A DNA stretch of 64,000 bases from Paralichthys olivaceus (Eukaryota > Chordata > Actinopteri > Pleuronectiformes > Paralichthyidae), in the NCBI RefSeq assembly GCF_024713975.1, contig NC_091107.1, forward strand, positions 13,567,501 through 13,631,500, given 5' to 3'. The stretch's first letter is position 1; every line of letters begins with the position of its first letter. This document shows positions 17,699 through 32,600 of this stretch, piece by piece. The position numbers were made by a program, and so were the translations under genes. Below the pieces are notes generated by a model. It was given only the letters and a program-made list of their open reading frames with translations. It was not told the origin of the DNA and did not search any database.

Positions 17699-20600
17699 GT
17701 AATGGGCAATATCTCATATTACATCATTTAAGTAGCCCTTATGAAAATGTCAATTGATTCACCTTAGCTAAATATGTTTCACTTGATGGCCCACAAGCTT
17801 TTCCAAAAATTCACAAAATGTGATTGTATGAGAAGAACTTATTTTCATTGCTGTCAACATCATTAATGGCAACCAGGCAAATGTACTTCTTTTGAAAATA
17901 AGTACCTGTGGACACAGGGTTGTTGGTTAACCATTCTCATAATCTGTACATTGCAGCAGTTATCAGTCTTGACTAGCCAATGGGTCCCACTTGGATTGTG
18001 GTGTTAATCGGATAATCCTTAATTAGATTGTGAGAAAGAGTAGCAGGACTGTGGCACCGAAAGACCCGGATTGAGAACCATTGCTAATCATTTGAAAGAA
18101 ACTGTAGTGATTCTGCTACATGAATTAACCTGTGACAGTCTTCCACACCTGGATGGGCTGTTCAATATTTGCCAGCACTAATTCTGTCACTCAGACAGGA
18201 TTGTTACATGGTATACAAAGACTGAAATAGGGAGCTTATAATTAACTGGTCGCAGTGTTTGTGACTGTATTTACCCAGTGAGCTGCCTATGACTTTCAGT
18301 ATGAAGGAAAACTATTTTTGATGAGGCAACACCCTTTTCAGTTTTTCTTGACTTGGCTATGGAGGAATATTAGTATGACCGTGAACATGCTTCACAAGAC
18401 CTGAGAGATGGTCACATGCAGCAAATCCAGAAATGTTTGTTCAATTATATAATCTTTTCTCCAATTGAGAGTATGTTCGTTCAAAATTTTGGAACAGTGC
18501 TCAGTTACTTTAAAAAGTGAAAAATTAAACCAAAAGCATCTGTCACACGTTATGTCAAGATAATAAAAACATGTGAAAAGAAGTGTACTTAAAGTTAAAT
18601 GGCCTTACCGACGGGGATGGGAGGAGGAATGGCTCATAGCATTTGTATGCTAGATGTTACCCAGGTTAGAGAATATTATATCATTATACAATCAGTTAAT
18701 AAGGTGCAGTGTGGCTAATTGGTTTGGGACATCAGCTATTGCAGTAATATGGACTCCTTTTTTTTTCTTTGGTTGAGTGAAATCAAAGTGAGCATTAACA
18801 ATCAGTCTTCAGTACATCACACGTAATGTTAAATGAATGGCTTATCAAGAGACCTCATGCATATTATGTTTGAACTGAGATCTGTTGGCACACCACAGCT
18901 CTGTGAATTGAAGATGCCAGGAAGCTCATTATTGTCCAGCCCTAGTGGTTTACTACACCTTCTCTCTGACAGCTTTTAAATCACTATATCTACCCATGTC
19001 TTATCTCATTTACTTACAATTAGACAAGATATGTTGACAAATTATTTGGCGGACTAGTCTATAATTTTACATTCTTCTGTCAAAGAGTCTGATCCTTTCA
19101 TTTGATCAACCTTTAAAAGGCTAATGCTGCTTTCAGGCTTAAGCTCTGACCTTGGATAAACCCATGTTATCCACCTATATTTTCTGACCTAGTTCATGCA
19201 CTCAAGGTTCAATGCAAATACATGCACATGTTTTGTCATAATGACAGCCAACCAATGCTGTTATTTTGATGCAGATACTGATGTAAATATATAGGAGGTT
19301 AAAAATCTGATAACCTAAACAATATATTTGGATGCAGCTCCCCACATGTGTACTTGCAGACATTTTTTTGTTCATCAGTTTCAGCATCAACAGTGCAGAT
19401 TCTCTAAAAATGCCATAAATTGTCCTGATTAATTAGCCAGCCAAGTAAAAGACCACCAAAATGGCTTTTTTTAGACAATTCAAGAGTTGCATACCACTAA
19501 GCAGCTGGAAGGCATGAAGCAGCTGCTTGTAGTGTTAGACACAAAAGATGGGAGTAGTCTATTCCCCTTCTCGAATTTGTATCAAGCTCAGGAAAGTTAT
19601 GAAAGACTTGGCTGGAGCATGCTGCTGTTTTTGTTAACCCGGAGTGTAAAGGCGTCTTTGCTATGTCAAGCTTCTAATCAGCAAATGATACTGAGGTGGG
19701 AAGACTACAAGCTTACAAAGAAAATAGAGATTCAAAAAAATTTAATTAATGAAATCAATAGCATCGGTGTGATTAGGCTGCTGTGACAGCAAAAGTGGAA
19801 GTGGCATTTAGAGTACCACGAGAAGAAGGAGCACTTTACCCTTCCTTTGCATCAGATCAGACTGTTATTGAGTTTTTAATTATTTGATTGGGGTTGCAGA
19901 CAAGAGTTTGGTGCTACATACATATGTATATATATATGTACATATTTACATAAAACTTGGTAGGAGAACAGCATTGAAAAATAAAACTGCTGGTGTACTA
20001 GCGTGAAGTTGCAGTTTACAACCAACTGAATTTACCCTCATTTCATTTTCCCCCTCAAAACTTGGAGAACAACCTACTGTGGCCTACAGCTAACATACAA
20101 ATGCAAAATCTGTCCCTTGCACTAGTGTTTGGTTTGTCCGTTTTGGGCTACTGAAAAACATGGGAATATAGCAAACTTTATGGAGAAGGAATCTGCTCTT
20201 AATGTAGATATAAAGGCCTCATCTTAATAAAAAGTATCTTTATCTTTACCATTTAATTTCTACATCCACTAAAATGTCATTAGGACTATTTATATTATTG
20301 TTTATTTTTGTTTTCAGAAAAAATTACTGATAAACTTGAAATCCACACTTTGTTGATAAAGAGATAATTGAGAATCACTGGATTTTTTAAGATCTCCAAT
20401 TTTATCTGGTGGAATTTATTTTATCATTGTTACTAATTGAATTAAAATGGACAAAACCATGTTGAGCAAATATATGTATTGAGTTGTATAAAGAGTTTTT
20501 GTACTCTTTTTGTTACTGCTTAATCAACCCCATTCCATAGCAAGCCCAGAGCTGTAATCACAACTCCTTTTACAAGGTGGCACTGTTGCTTAGCTACTGC

Positions 20601-23600
20601 ACTATTCACAGAAGCTGTTAGGGTGATGGGAAGGCAGGACTTCTTCCCCCTCCTACCACAAGACAACTGTGAATGCAGCAGGGCAAGCAGACGCGGTGGA
20701 TGCAATCTATTGGCTTCTCAGCGCTGCCGCTAAAGTCACAACCCTGACTGTAACCCGCACTGCCTCTACCAGTTTATTTCTATAGCTGCTGCTGCCGTCG
20801 CCGCTGCTTCTCTCCCTCCCCCTTAAATGGTGTGGGCAGAGTGGGATGGAAGACTGCATTGGAAACCTTTTCATGGAAATGGTCTTTGCTGTTGGTATTG
20901 CTGTAGCACCATTCTGGTGACAACAACATGCCGTTGAAATGGAAAAGCGGTTCTCCTGTCAGCTGGAAATTCCCAGTGCCAGTTCTTAAGACATCCAGGT
21001 CCTCACCCCTTTCACCTGCATACATGTGAGTAAGGTTTAAATAGCATTTATATTTTACCATTGTGGGAGTGTATTTGGAGATCGATTTATTTGCTTTTCA
21101 GTTTTGGATCTATGTATATTTTTGTAACATTATTTTTTGATGCAGACCAAATGAGGAAGAATGCATTTGAGCCATGTACTGTGTCGAGAGATTACCTTGT
21201 CCAGCGTGCATTTTACGGTTTACCGACTGAATGCTTTGCTCCTGGGCTGAAGGACTGATTTTGCCGCTAGTCTGGACATGGCAAGCGCTACATCCCGACT
21301 CTTGCCCTCTCCCTGTGGCTATGTTTATTTGGGAACAGGGACTCAGCAGCTTGGGAGGAGCCTGCCTTTGTCAGGATGTCTGGCGTGCCCTGGTTTAGAA
21401 GCTATTGTCATCTGCTACTGTTCAGGAGGGGGGAAGGGTAGAATAGAAGTGCTTCACACAGCCTCTCACCATCCTCTCTCTTCTCCCCTTTTTCTGTGCT
21501 CTGCTGAAAAGGACAAGTGTCTTGTTTGACTTTTGATCAGTAACACGACTGTGGCCCAAAACAGTGAGACAAAAAACCCTACAGTTTTCAAGACAAGCTA
21601 AGCTAGCTGATTACCTAAAGGTAGTTTCATAGGCTGGTGGGGCTCAACAGAATAAATAGATTTTTCCAAAATTGGATTTATGCAGTCTAGAGTACATTTA
21701 TCTTGCAGCTTTACTTATGTACTTAAGAGCTTAATATAGCTAGTTTTACAGAAATAGAACATAACTGTACCACAGCAAGAGCTAACCTCTGTTTTTGCAC
21801 ATTTATTTTAATGTCCTCAGTGAAACAAGTGATATCTGCTACATGCCTGATTGTAAATGTACAAAATACAACATGTCTGTACATTTAAATAGGCTCACCT
21901 TCAACTCTGAAACCCCACAGAGATCTCGATTCAAGGATAATACTTTGTAAACTCTTTACAGAATGACACAATGCTTCGTTATTGGCAGTATTGACTTGGT
22001 AATTATGAACCTAATCTTTATTTAACCAGGGTAGTTTAACTGGAATAGCTTTGCTCATACATGGTGAATGCACAGCACACCCACAATCTTAGGTGTTGGT
22101 CACTGAGCAGTTCCGCTGGAGCAGCAGTGGGTTAAGGTGTTTGCTCAAGGGCACCTTAGTGGATTTAGTAATAGAGGGGAACACACCCCTCCCCTGCTTT
22201 GCCTTTTTCATTAATTTTAAACTGGTACCTCCCAGTTATTTTAGTTCCATCACTAATACTGAGGCAAATAAAATGGAAGTTTAATAGGTTGAACAGACAT
22301 TTCTATGGAAATGTCCGTCAGTAATTTAAGTCAGCACATACACTGACTGTGCACTTAATGTTGGGAATATAGTATATATACTACTTCCCAGCAGTAGCAT
22401 ATGAGTCCATAGTTATGGACCTTTTCAATATTTCAATAGTTTTTCTCATTTAGTGAAATATCCTGTAGTTTTTATAGCGTCACAGCAATTGTTTATACTG
22501 CCAATTTGAATTCCTATAAAAGACCAGTCATGTGCTGCACATTTATGTGTAGCACATTATATTATATTAAATCACAGGTTATTTAATCTCCTTTTTCACT
22601 TGTATAATTTTGGTATATGTTAGCCGTTTAAGAACACGTTTGAATAAATCCTGCATTGGAAATTATTTAATTGCTGTACATTACAAGTGAGTGCTGGCAT
22701 CTCTTGCTGCTACAGCATTAACCAAGACCCAGTGAGTGTCTGTATAAATTGTGTATGTACAGCATTTACTTCATTTTCAGCACTTGACATTGCACAAAAG
22801 CAAGAAGAGGGTTTTCACACCAGCACGTCTACGTGTCTTTTTGCGGACTATGGCGAGTCCCCCGATGAAAGCGCAAGGATGAGAGTGCATCACGTGTATG
22901 TGAGTGGCCGTGGGCGACGATTGCTTCATAGCAGATAGGGCACACACACACACACACTGCCAAGTCAAGCGTGTTCAAGCCACGAAGCTCCACCTTACTC
23001 TGCCCAGTGTGTCTCAGCCCCACCAGACCACCTTCTATTTTAAAACATGTATGTTGTAAGCTGTGTTTTTAGGCACGCTGATATTGGGCCCCCAATTATA
23101 GGTTACTCTGTGGTCAGGGAGAAGTCACTCTTTATAGGCCCTTTGAGTGGTGCCTCTGTCTGTTTGTCTTTAGAGGCATGTTTAAATCTGTATGCTGGTC
23201 GGGTAATCTTTGTATACAGTATGTATACAAAGCAGCAGGATGATGGATGGCACAGGTGAGGGTTTTTTTGAATATCTTACATGCATAATGTATAAAGAAT
23301 TAAGATCTGTTTGCACAATGTACTTGGCTGTTTTGAAACCACCCTGATCTATATATAGACTGGTGAACTGCCTGTGGTGCAGATTTCATGCTAGCGAGAG
23401 ATGGTAAAGGTTCCCTCCCAGTATGGCCCATGAAATAATCTTCAGCTCAGCAAGAAGTCATTGAGTTTATCTTTCATTCCACAAAAAGTCCTTGAAATTA
23501 ATGTCATCCCTCATCTGACAGTGCTTCAGTACCAAGCACTTAATATGTGTGACTGCTGTCTTTAGTAATCACCTCTTGGAGGCATCATGGTGAGCCAGAA

Positions 23601-26600
23601 GCCTTAACAGTGGCAATGCCTGTTTGATGCCAGTCGGGGACCTTTAGCACATGTCATACCTCTTTTCTCTCTCCCTTTGTGCTTCGCTGCTTTTCGTCAA
23701 CAATCTCAGTAATGCAAAATGCTACAAAATCTGCCTTTCAAAGACAGTCACATCTTTTCACCTTAATATTTTGTTTAAAAACATTGAACATGACTTACCT
23801 GCTTCTGTCTCTTGGTTATACTGATTTCGATTTTACATTTTGGTGACCAAATTACATTTCATACAGATTCCATACAGAAGCTTTGAAAGTCTTTTGAACA
23901 GACTCTTTCCAAATGTGGATGCCTCACAAGTCTCATGTGGCTGTTAAATCCTTTTGCTGCTGCTGAATCCTCAGTGCTACTGCTACGAGACAGTTTTTGG
24001 AATCTCTGATGTAAATGGCCCATTAGTTTACATAGATTTCTTTAAAACCTACTTCATTATCAACCTAAAATAATTTGTTCCGTCAATTAAACAATGCATT
24101 TCTTCTAAAATAGTAACATAGTGGATTCGACAGCTGACATAAAACTGAATAAGAGCTGGTTTTGCTCTGGAGGATTTTCATTTACTTTGACTTTGAACAT
24201 CAGCTCCCACTGACAAAAAGACATTTGAATGGTTAAAACTGCATAGAACAGTGGAATTATACCCAATAGCCTCACCAGATATATCATTGTGTTTCATGTG
24301 CTGATTGGATGATGGGCCAGCAGGCATGTTAAAACTACAGTAATGGTCTTAGCCATCACACTTTTGATTGCAATGGATGGCAAAAAAGCTAGTGTGCTGA
24401 TATCAGCTAAAAAGTAGTTAAACTGAAACAGCCTGCTCTGAAATGAAGACATTAAAAGAGGTAAATGTTTTAATATGCCCTGCAAATGCCTGGCTAGACA
24501 CTCACTGATCACAGTGATGTGAAACAACATATGATAATTTTCATAAACATTTTAGATGAGCTTGCTTAATGGTTTGCTTGAAAGCCAAAACAGAATATTG
24601 AATGCCCCCTTCCTGAGAGCAACATCTGCCACTGTTTTTAAATGAGGCCAGTATTGTGTCATGGTTTGGTTTTTCATATTCATAGCGTCCAGTTTTACAC
24701 ACATCAGATTTAGGTAAACCTTAGACACGTGCCTTGCTTCTGGAAAAATTATCAGATTTAAAGCTTTGAAGCTTTTAATTTACCTGCCCTTTGAAATGGA
24801 CATTCAGTTCTTGCTGACTTGGAGCCATTTTATAAAAAGAGCAGTAGCCACCCAGGGATCATTTATTTTAACTGAAAGGCCAGAGGGGAGACACAGCCGG
24901 TCGAGCTGGCAGAGCATCAAGTGAGTTCACTCAGGTGAAAGAGTCATGTCTGTGCTCATTTCACACACACATGCTGACACACCAGCACATGGACACACAT
25001 TTGCCTACTGAAAGGTGAACTGTGATGAAGTTGGGTGGAGTGTCAGCACTTACATGACCGGTTAGTAGAGCACCCATTATTTCTGACAAAAATGTAGATC
25101 AGAAAATACTAATGCATCATAAAACTCCCTCTTTGGATAGATCATAAGATTCAGAGAGATTCTGTTGAGATGTAAACCGTAACTTGTAATGTAAATAAAA
25201 GTAAACCTCTAAATCCTGATCATTCAGCAGGTCAGGCTTTAGCTACTATACTATTTATCAGGTCCATCTTTTCACACTTGTTGCATTGGCTTTTCATTTG
25301 AATGTAAATTGTTTCCCCTCTTATCTCCACTGAATTTGATTTCTCAGCAGCTCACAAAAGTTAAGATGCACCACAAACAGGCAAAAGAATTATTAATATA
25401 TCATATATTTCTGACATTTTTGATTCTGAACTCCAATTAAATGTGCATTTAGATTATCTCAGATTAAGGCTACACTCTAATGCATTGCAGTCAAAGAGCA
25501 TTTTACTTTTGCTTCGCTTACACCTGCCATTCACATTTCTCTGGAGTTTTTGAGCACCAAAAGCAGTCATTTCTCTTAAATACAGAACTATGCCTCTCTC
25601 ATTTCAGTCTTAGCAAGATCATGCAGACACTTCTCATCACCTCTTTACATATCTCTTGCGAATCTGGATACAGTCCTTGGGTCCACGTACTTGGCCTCGT
25701 CTACATACGCGGGCAGATTGTCCTCTCCACCCGCACGTAATCACGCTCTGACGCTTGTTTGAACCACTTCTGATGCAGGTTTAAACTGTTGTTCTGAGAC
25801 TTAATTTGAGGTGCTTATAAATTCCCCAGCCTTTTTTAATATAAAAGCTGTGACCTCAGAGTGCTCTCTGATTATAAAGTGTAATTACAGACTCATTATA
25901 TCGTACAGATGGGTGAGATTATTAGCCATGAGAGGAACAATTACCCGGAGATCATGGCCAGCTTGTCCTGGACAGAGTGACCTGCAAATACTAACATACT
26001 GGGAATATCAGTGGACTTGATGCTAAATAGTTTCCTTGACAGTTCTTATTTTGTCCATCCATCCATCCATCCATCCATCCATCCATCCATTATTTATACT
26101 GCATCCTATAAGGGTCACAGGGGGGCTTGAGCTAATTCCAGCATTCTGCACAAGGCGGGATAAACCCTGGACAGGTCCCCAGCAGATCGCAGGGACAACA
26201 TGCAGAGACAAACTAGCTTTTCAGGTCAGGTAAATTTATAGTCTCCATCAACTTAACCCTAATCGACATGTCTCTGGACTCATATGGGAAGTCGGAGTAC
26301 CCAGAGAAAAACCCACACAGACATGGGGAGAACATCATGCAAACTTGACACAGAGAGGCCCCTGCAGAACAGTGACTTGAACCTGGAACCTACTTGCTGC
26401 GAGTCACTCAGTTGTATTTTTGGTCAAAAATGTAATCACATGAGCACAAAAGCCTCATGCAATTCATATATCTGGCAGCATATACTTTGTTGACAACCTC
26501 GGTGGTTGCATTCACATTTTGTGTACTTTTACTAACAGATATATCTCAAATTCATCTCTTTTTAATTGTTTCTTCAATTATAGAACTTACTCCAAGTAAC

Positions 26601-29600
26601 TGATTTTTCAGTTAAAATGCACAGTTTCCACAGTATTCATTTTAAACTGAGAAGTCTTTATGAGATTTTGAAGGACTTACTATTGAGTTTCAGCTACCTA
26701 TTCAGTTAGATAGATCGCATTAATTAGGGAAGCGCTTCATTACTGAAATGGTCTGATGAAGTGATCGCTTGCTTTTTCTACTAGAACTCTTATGAATGGA
26801 TTTATGATTATCTCCAGTGAATACATTATGGCCCATTTTTATATTTTGTTGCATCAAAAATTATTTATTTTCTTTATTTATTCTGATCATGAACATATTC
26901 ACATATTCATAATGTTGTCTAGCTACACGACACATTGTCACATTTTAGATTCACCAAAGTCTGTTTGATGGAATGGTGCTGGTATGAGAGAAACATTGTA
27001 AGACTGCACAACTACCTAATTTTCTTTGTGCTGCATTGCCTCTTGATAAGTGTGGTGGGGAAACTGGGAAACAAGAGCTGCATCCAGGTCTCTGAAATGT
27101 TGAGAGAAATGTCTCATTTCCCTATCAGCTGTTGATTATTCAGTAGAGTTGAAGTAAAAGTGTCATTGCTGCCAGTAAGATGGAGAATCCTGAAAAACTG
27201 AGCAGCAGCTGAATTGAGTAATAATTGTAGGATGAAATAATAATCATGTGGCTCGTCAACAAGTAAGCAATGTTTGTACAAATACAGAAAGTCCAGGAGG
27301 TTCTCTTTATTACATTTGATTCAGTTCAGTAATTCTTCTGCTACCACACTGTAGCTGCTTCATCATTGTTTCTTATGTACTTTTTGAATCTGTGCACTTT
27401 AGTCATCTGTAGCATGAACTAATCTAAAATGTTTTCATTTTTTATTAATGGCATAAAATTGTGCTGTACTATAAGAACATTGTGTTCCATTGCTTTACAG
27501 TAGGGGTTTCTATTTTCTGCATCTCTCTTGAGCATTACTGCATCATTAGATGTTGTTTTCCCCGGAAGCAGAAGCTATTTAACATGTAACGTCATGCTTT
27601 ATTGCAATGCCCCGTGATTAAAGGCAGAATTGTATCCCCGTGTTAACCATTCATTTATGTCTTATTTGCTAAGGATGTGAAAAAAAAGAAACACAATAAT
27701 ATTTTTAATCTTCTGAAACTCCTTTCTTTGCTCTTCGTGTTAGCTGATTTCCACTATTTGATGACTGATACTGCCCACAGGGGCTTTTTATTAATTCTGC
27801 ATCCAATAAAGATGCTTTCTCAAATTGTCAACTCACTGCCCATGACTATAATTTCCACTAGTTGCCAACCAGCATACAGAGTTCTACGCTGTCCTACTCA
27901 TTGGTTGTATCTGCAAGCTGGTGGTGGTTTGAAGACTTTAACAGCAAAGAGTTGTTGTCAACTCTGCTGCGGAGGGTGTGTTGCGCATTCAAAACAGTTG
28001 ACTACTGTAACACCAATCAATATCTGTGACATAGCTTCTTGTTTTTACCAGAAATAGGTTTTAAAATAATTTTGTCCATGTGGCAGAGGTATCCAATCAT
28101 CCTATCATTTATATATAAAAATATAAAATGTTGGTGCTGTTCTTTTCTTGCTGCTTTATCGCATCCACTGCTCCCTCAATGTCTCTTTTTTTGCTCTCAG
28201 GCTCTTCCTGAGTTCCTGTTGAAACAGAATGTCACGTTAGTTCACAGTAACCACAAGCAACTAAAACTTTAGTTAGTACAAAATTGAGTAAAAAAGAAAC
28301 AGGCTGTAATCTAGCACTATAGGCACATTTTTGGGATGATATTGCTTCCTGTACTCCCATGAAGTGGGGGTCTGGAAGTGAATCCACAAAGAATTTGGCT
28401 GATACAGACCTTCAGTGCACAATCATCCAATACAGCTCTAAACTGACCCCATGCAAACACTAACCTGAGATAAACCACACCACAGTGCTGCAAATTCATT
28501 CTTGGCAATACTGATCTTGAAAATATGAGGCCTGAAAAAAATGTCAAGGGTCCAGGTCAACCTATCCTTTAACATAACTGTAAAAGTATTTTCTAGTAAT
28601 TTTCACCACATAAGCTCTTAGTTTTGTTGCTCTTTCAGATGTTCTGAACCTGAAATGGGCAAAATTAATGAAGTTTCAATCATTGCATGGCTAAACATGA
28701 CAAGACAGCAAAGCTACACTCACTAATCTTTTAAGACTCTACTGTCATCCATGGGAAAATGCCAAGTTGACTTTAGCTTGGTGAACAGTCACTGGTGGAA
28801 GGATGTTTAATGCTTTCCACTGATATAAAGAGACTGGATAGATTGTTCATTTCATTACTTAATTAGTTATTTTTCACTCCTCGAACTTCCTCCCCTGTTT
28901 TTTTTAAACTTTCAGTCGCTTCTTTTTCCTCGCCTTTAGCTTTCTCTATCATTTATCACTTGTCGCCTGTGATGTATGATGTATTGGCAAAAACTATTTT
29001 TGTGATCATTTTAATGTCCTCCCTTTTTTTAACATACATAACATTCTTTACAATTTTTGTAGGTGTAAGGTTACTAAGGTACACCCTAATTTTGTTAGAG
29101 ATTTGTGAATATCATTCTGCAACATACTGCTGTATTTAAAATTATTTTTATTTTATATATTTTTTAATTAAATCAAAAGGAAAAGGCATTGGTAGCAGGC
29201 ATTGGTAGCAGGCATTGGTAGCAGGCATTGGGCAGGCTAGTAGTTTGTGAATTATTCTGTGATCTCTAATAACTGCTATAAATCTTTATTCATAATTATT
29301 TCTTTATTCATAATTATCATCAAACAACAACAACAAACTTTGTCTCTGTTGTGTAATGACAACAAACTTTTATGTGGGATGTTGTAGCTGTTGTCTTCTT
29401 TGTTTCGTTCCGGCAGCCACCAACACTCCTTTGTGGTTTGGACAACCCACTCTCTCCTCGCTGCCTGTCCGACTTACCACCTAACGGGGTAAATGTACCA
29501 GTACATTTCCTGTGCTGTGTGTCAGTGTGATTGTGACCACTGTTTAAGCCATTCCAGTTTCTCAGCGTTCAGTTGTGGTGGTGTTCTAGGTGTGGTCCAT

Positions 29601-32600
29601 GGTTGTCTCCTTGTAAAATGTACCTTGTTACTGATCCCATCCACTCCTCATTTTGAAAATTGTACTGTATTGTCGTAATTACTCGTCAAGATTTGTTTGT
29701 AATTCTCTCAAGCATGTGTGGGGTAGATCAGAGCTATACCTTGTTCACCTTACCTCTTGTGGTAGCAGAAGTCTGAATGTTTTTGTCCTTGTTTTGTCTC
29801 TGTTGATGTGTCCTCATTGGTCTGTATACCTGTTCCTGAGTCCTTGTGAGGCATGTCAAAGGAATGACAATTAGATTCAACCTGACCTTCGCCTAATGTT
29901 TATCCATTGTATGCCCCAAATGTCTTTGGTCTAATCTTCATCTACAAAAAAAGATTACAGTCAATTGTTTAGTCTGCTGAAGTCTTCTTGGTGTGTTCAG
30001 AAGGGGGATCGGGAGCAAATTGCACAACTTTTCCCAGGTTTCCTTTGTGCCAAGTCTAACTTTCCTCACAAAGGTAACTAAAGTTTCCTTTAGCATATCT
30101 GACACTCAACCTTTTGGGGATCATCTTTGCACATTTGGAAGTTATTCCAGATGCTTATCTTTTACTGCATCTTCCCCCTTCTTCTTTTAATCTATTTTGT
30201 GGTAAACAAACTACCTTTTTTCGGTGCATTTTTTTTGCCACAATAAGCATGGATCTGGTGTTTTCCAAAAATGTAAAAAATATCTCTATAGCCCATATGC
30301 CCTTGCTGGAGGTGGGTTCAGTGTATCACTGTCATAGTGTCAGTACTGGTAACATGACTAAAAGCTTGACAGGTAAAACTAATGCTAAGATTAAATGTTC
30401 TCATCTGAAAATTACTAGTCCTAATTAATGTGTTGCATGATGAATAAAATAATAGACAAATATTTCATGTACTAATTTGGTTCAAGCTCCGAAGCATTTG
30501 GCCTTGTATTTAGTATCATTTTATTTTAATTTTTGTTCAGTCTGCAGTGTGTAAATGTTGCTTCAAACATTATTATTATCATGAGCAGGAGAGTTTCATA
30601 ATAATGTGCACATTACAAACTATTCCATTTTCTTTTCATATACAAAACATAGTACAACAAGGGTTTCTGCTACTCTTTCATGCCAAGTTTTACCCTACGA
30701 GGTTATGGGGGTTGTATTTGACATGTGTTATAAAAGTTGCCACATTATGTGTCCCTTTTATATTGGTGGCTTTTTTCATCTAATAGATAAATCAAAGAGT
30801 TGAGCCTTAGGAACAAACAACATATAAATAATTTACCTTTAAGATGACACAGATCATTGATTTAGTCACCAGTGTAACCTTATTCTGAGCCTTTATGGAC
30901 ACATTTCTGCTTAGATGTGTCCTGATGTCATGACACTAAAGTAAAATTAAACCTCCTTATCAGATGTGTCATGGTTTGATACCTGTAAAAGAATAAAAGG
31001 ACTCAGGACAGGAGTTTGTATGTAACCGATCAGGTTTAGGGACACTCTGGACTCTAGGCCACATAAGGTATGCAAGACTGAGAGATCTGATCGAGCCTGT
31101 GACACAATTCATAAATATAATACAAAATGAATTTCTCATCACAGCAATTAATTGGTCCTTTGACAAAAGAAAAAGTAGTCGACTAACATGTTCTTTAGGG
31201 TGGGGCCTTCTGATTGTATGCCTGCCGGGTTGCATTCAGAGTGAATGATGGTAAATGTCAAGAAGAAATCCGGAGATGTGGACTGTCGGACAAACAACAT
31301 TTTGTTGAAATAAAAAGGAATATATAGGCTGAAACCTCATTCAGAAAGAGAATTTACTAAGGAGCCTTGTTGCTGCTGCAGATCTGCTTGACATAGACAA
31401 AGTAATACTGTTCCTAAGTGCCAGTTTGTCTCGAACAGCCGTCACAGAGGAGATTACTGAAACAGCATGAGATATTGGAAAAAAACACTGAAGGAATATG
31501 CTGAAGATATTTTTACAGTTTTTCAGCCAGTTCCAGCCATCGTATTAAAGAGTGATATGTTCAATAATTTAGTATGGCTCACAAAGGATGTTTTAAAAAT
31601 TGAAATGGCTCTTGACAGGGAAGGTTCCACATCCCTGGTTTAAATCATTGTACCTTATCCCACTTATAATAGACCTGCACTGGAAGGTTAAATGGTTTGA
31701 AAAATGTTTTAATGTATGGATATTTTTATTCCTCACCAGTAAGTCATTTTTATCGTGCCCCAAAAATAATTTGAAAAATGTTTTGTTTTTGTGTCATTGT
31801 CATTAGGAGACATAATTTATTTAATTTGAAGTGAAATACGTTTTTTGTGTGATAATGAACAAGTGGATTTGGTTTATTAGAAAATGTTGAATAATGTCCC
31901 GTCAGAGCACAGGTAAGGTCTATATATAAATGTTAAAACCATAATAATAATAATAAGGACCTTCATTAGTATATACATATTCCACCTAAAAACATTTATT
32001 CTTCTACATCTGACATGCGCTGCCTGTTCATGGGCCTGTTTGAAGACACAAATATTCTGTAAGGCCAATCTTCATCAGAAACACCTTTGAAATCCAACAG
32101 TTGTATAGAATTATATAGGGGAGAGTAGTTGTATTAAGTCAGTATATAAACCATATAAATCTGCGATAATAATGCAGATTGTTATGCATCATTGTGTTTT
32201 GTAGCACTTCTGTCCATGCATCACTTCTTACTACAAACCATGCAAGTTTAGGGTTGTATTTAACTTAGTCGCATCATTAATATCAGTCACAAGTTTTTGC
32301 TTTTGGTGTTTCACTACCTTCATCACCATACTCAAAGCTCTGCGTGTCTTACCTCTAAAACTTCAGCTTTTCTAGAGCTGTTCTAACAGATGGGTTGTTT
32401 TGTCTTTTGTTTGACAAATTACTCTGTTAACACCAAGGCCGGCTGTTTTTCTTTCTCTCCCGGCAGCAGTCTCACTTTTGAAAACAAGTACACAGGGGCT
32501 TGAAATCAAAGTCAAAGCAGTGCAGTCCAAGTTGCTTATGCCATAGCCTTTGGAGATAGTTTTGCACTTTGGTAGCAGATAACAAATGCTTGGCCGGGTT

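Noticed and set aside
27677..28057. 126-codon open frame in the long klhl13 intron
   Set aside because: Composition matches the surrounding intron; no domain or homolog recognised.
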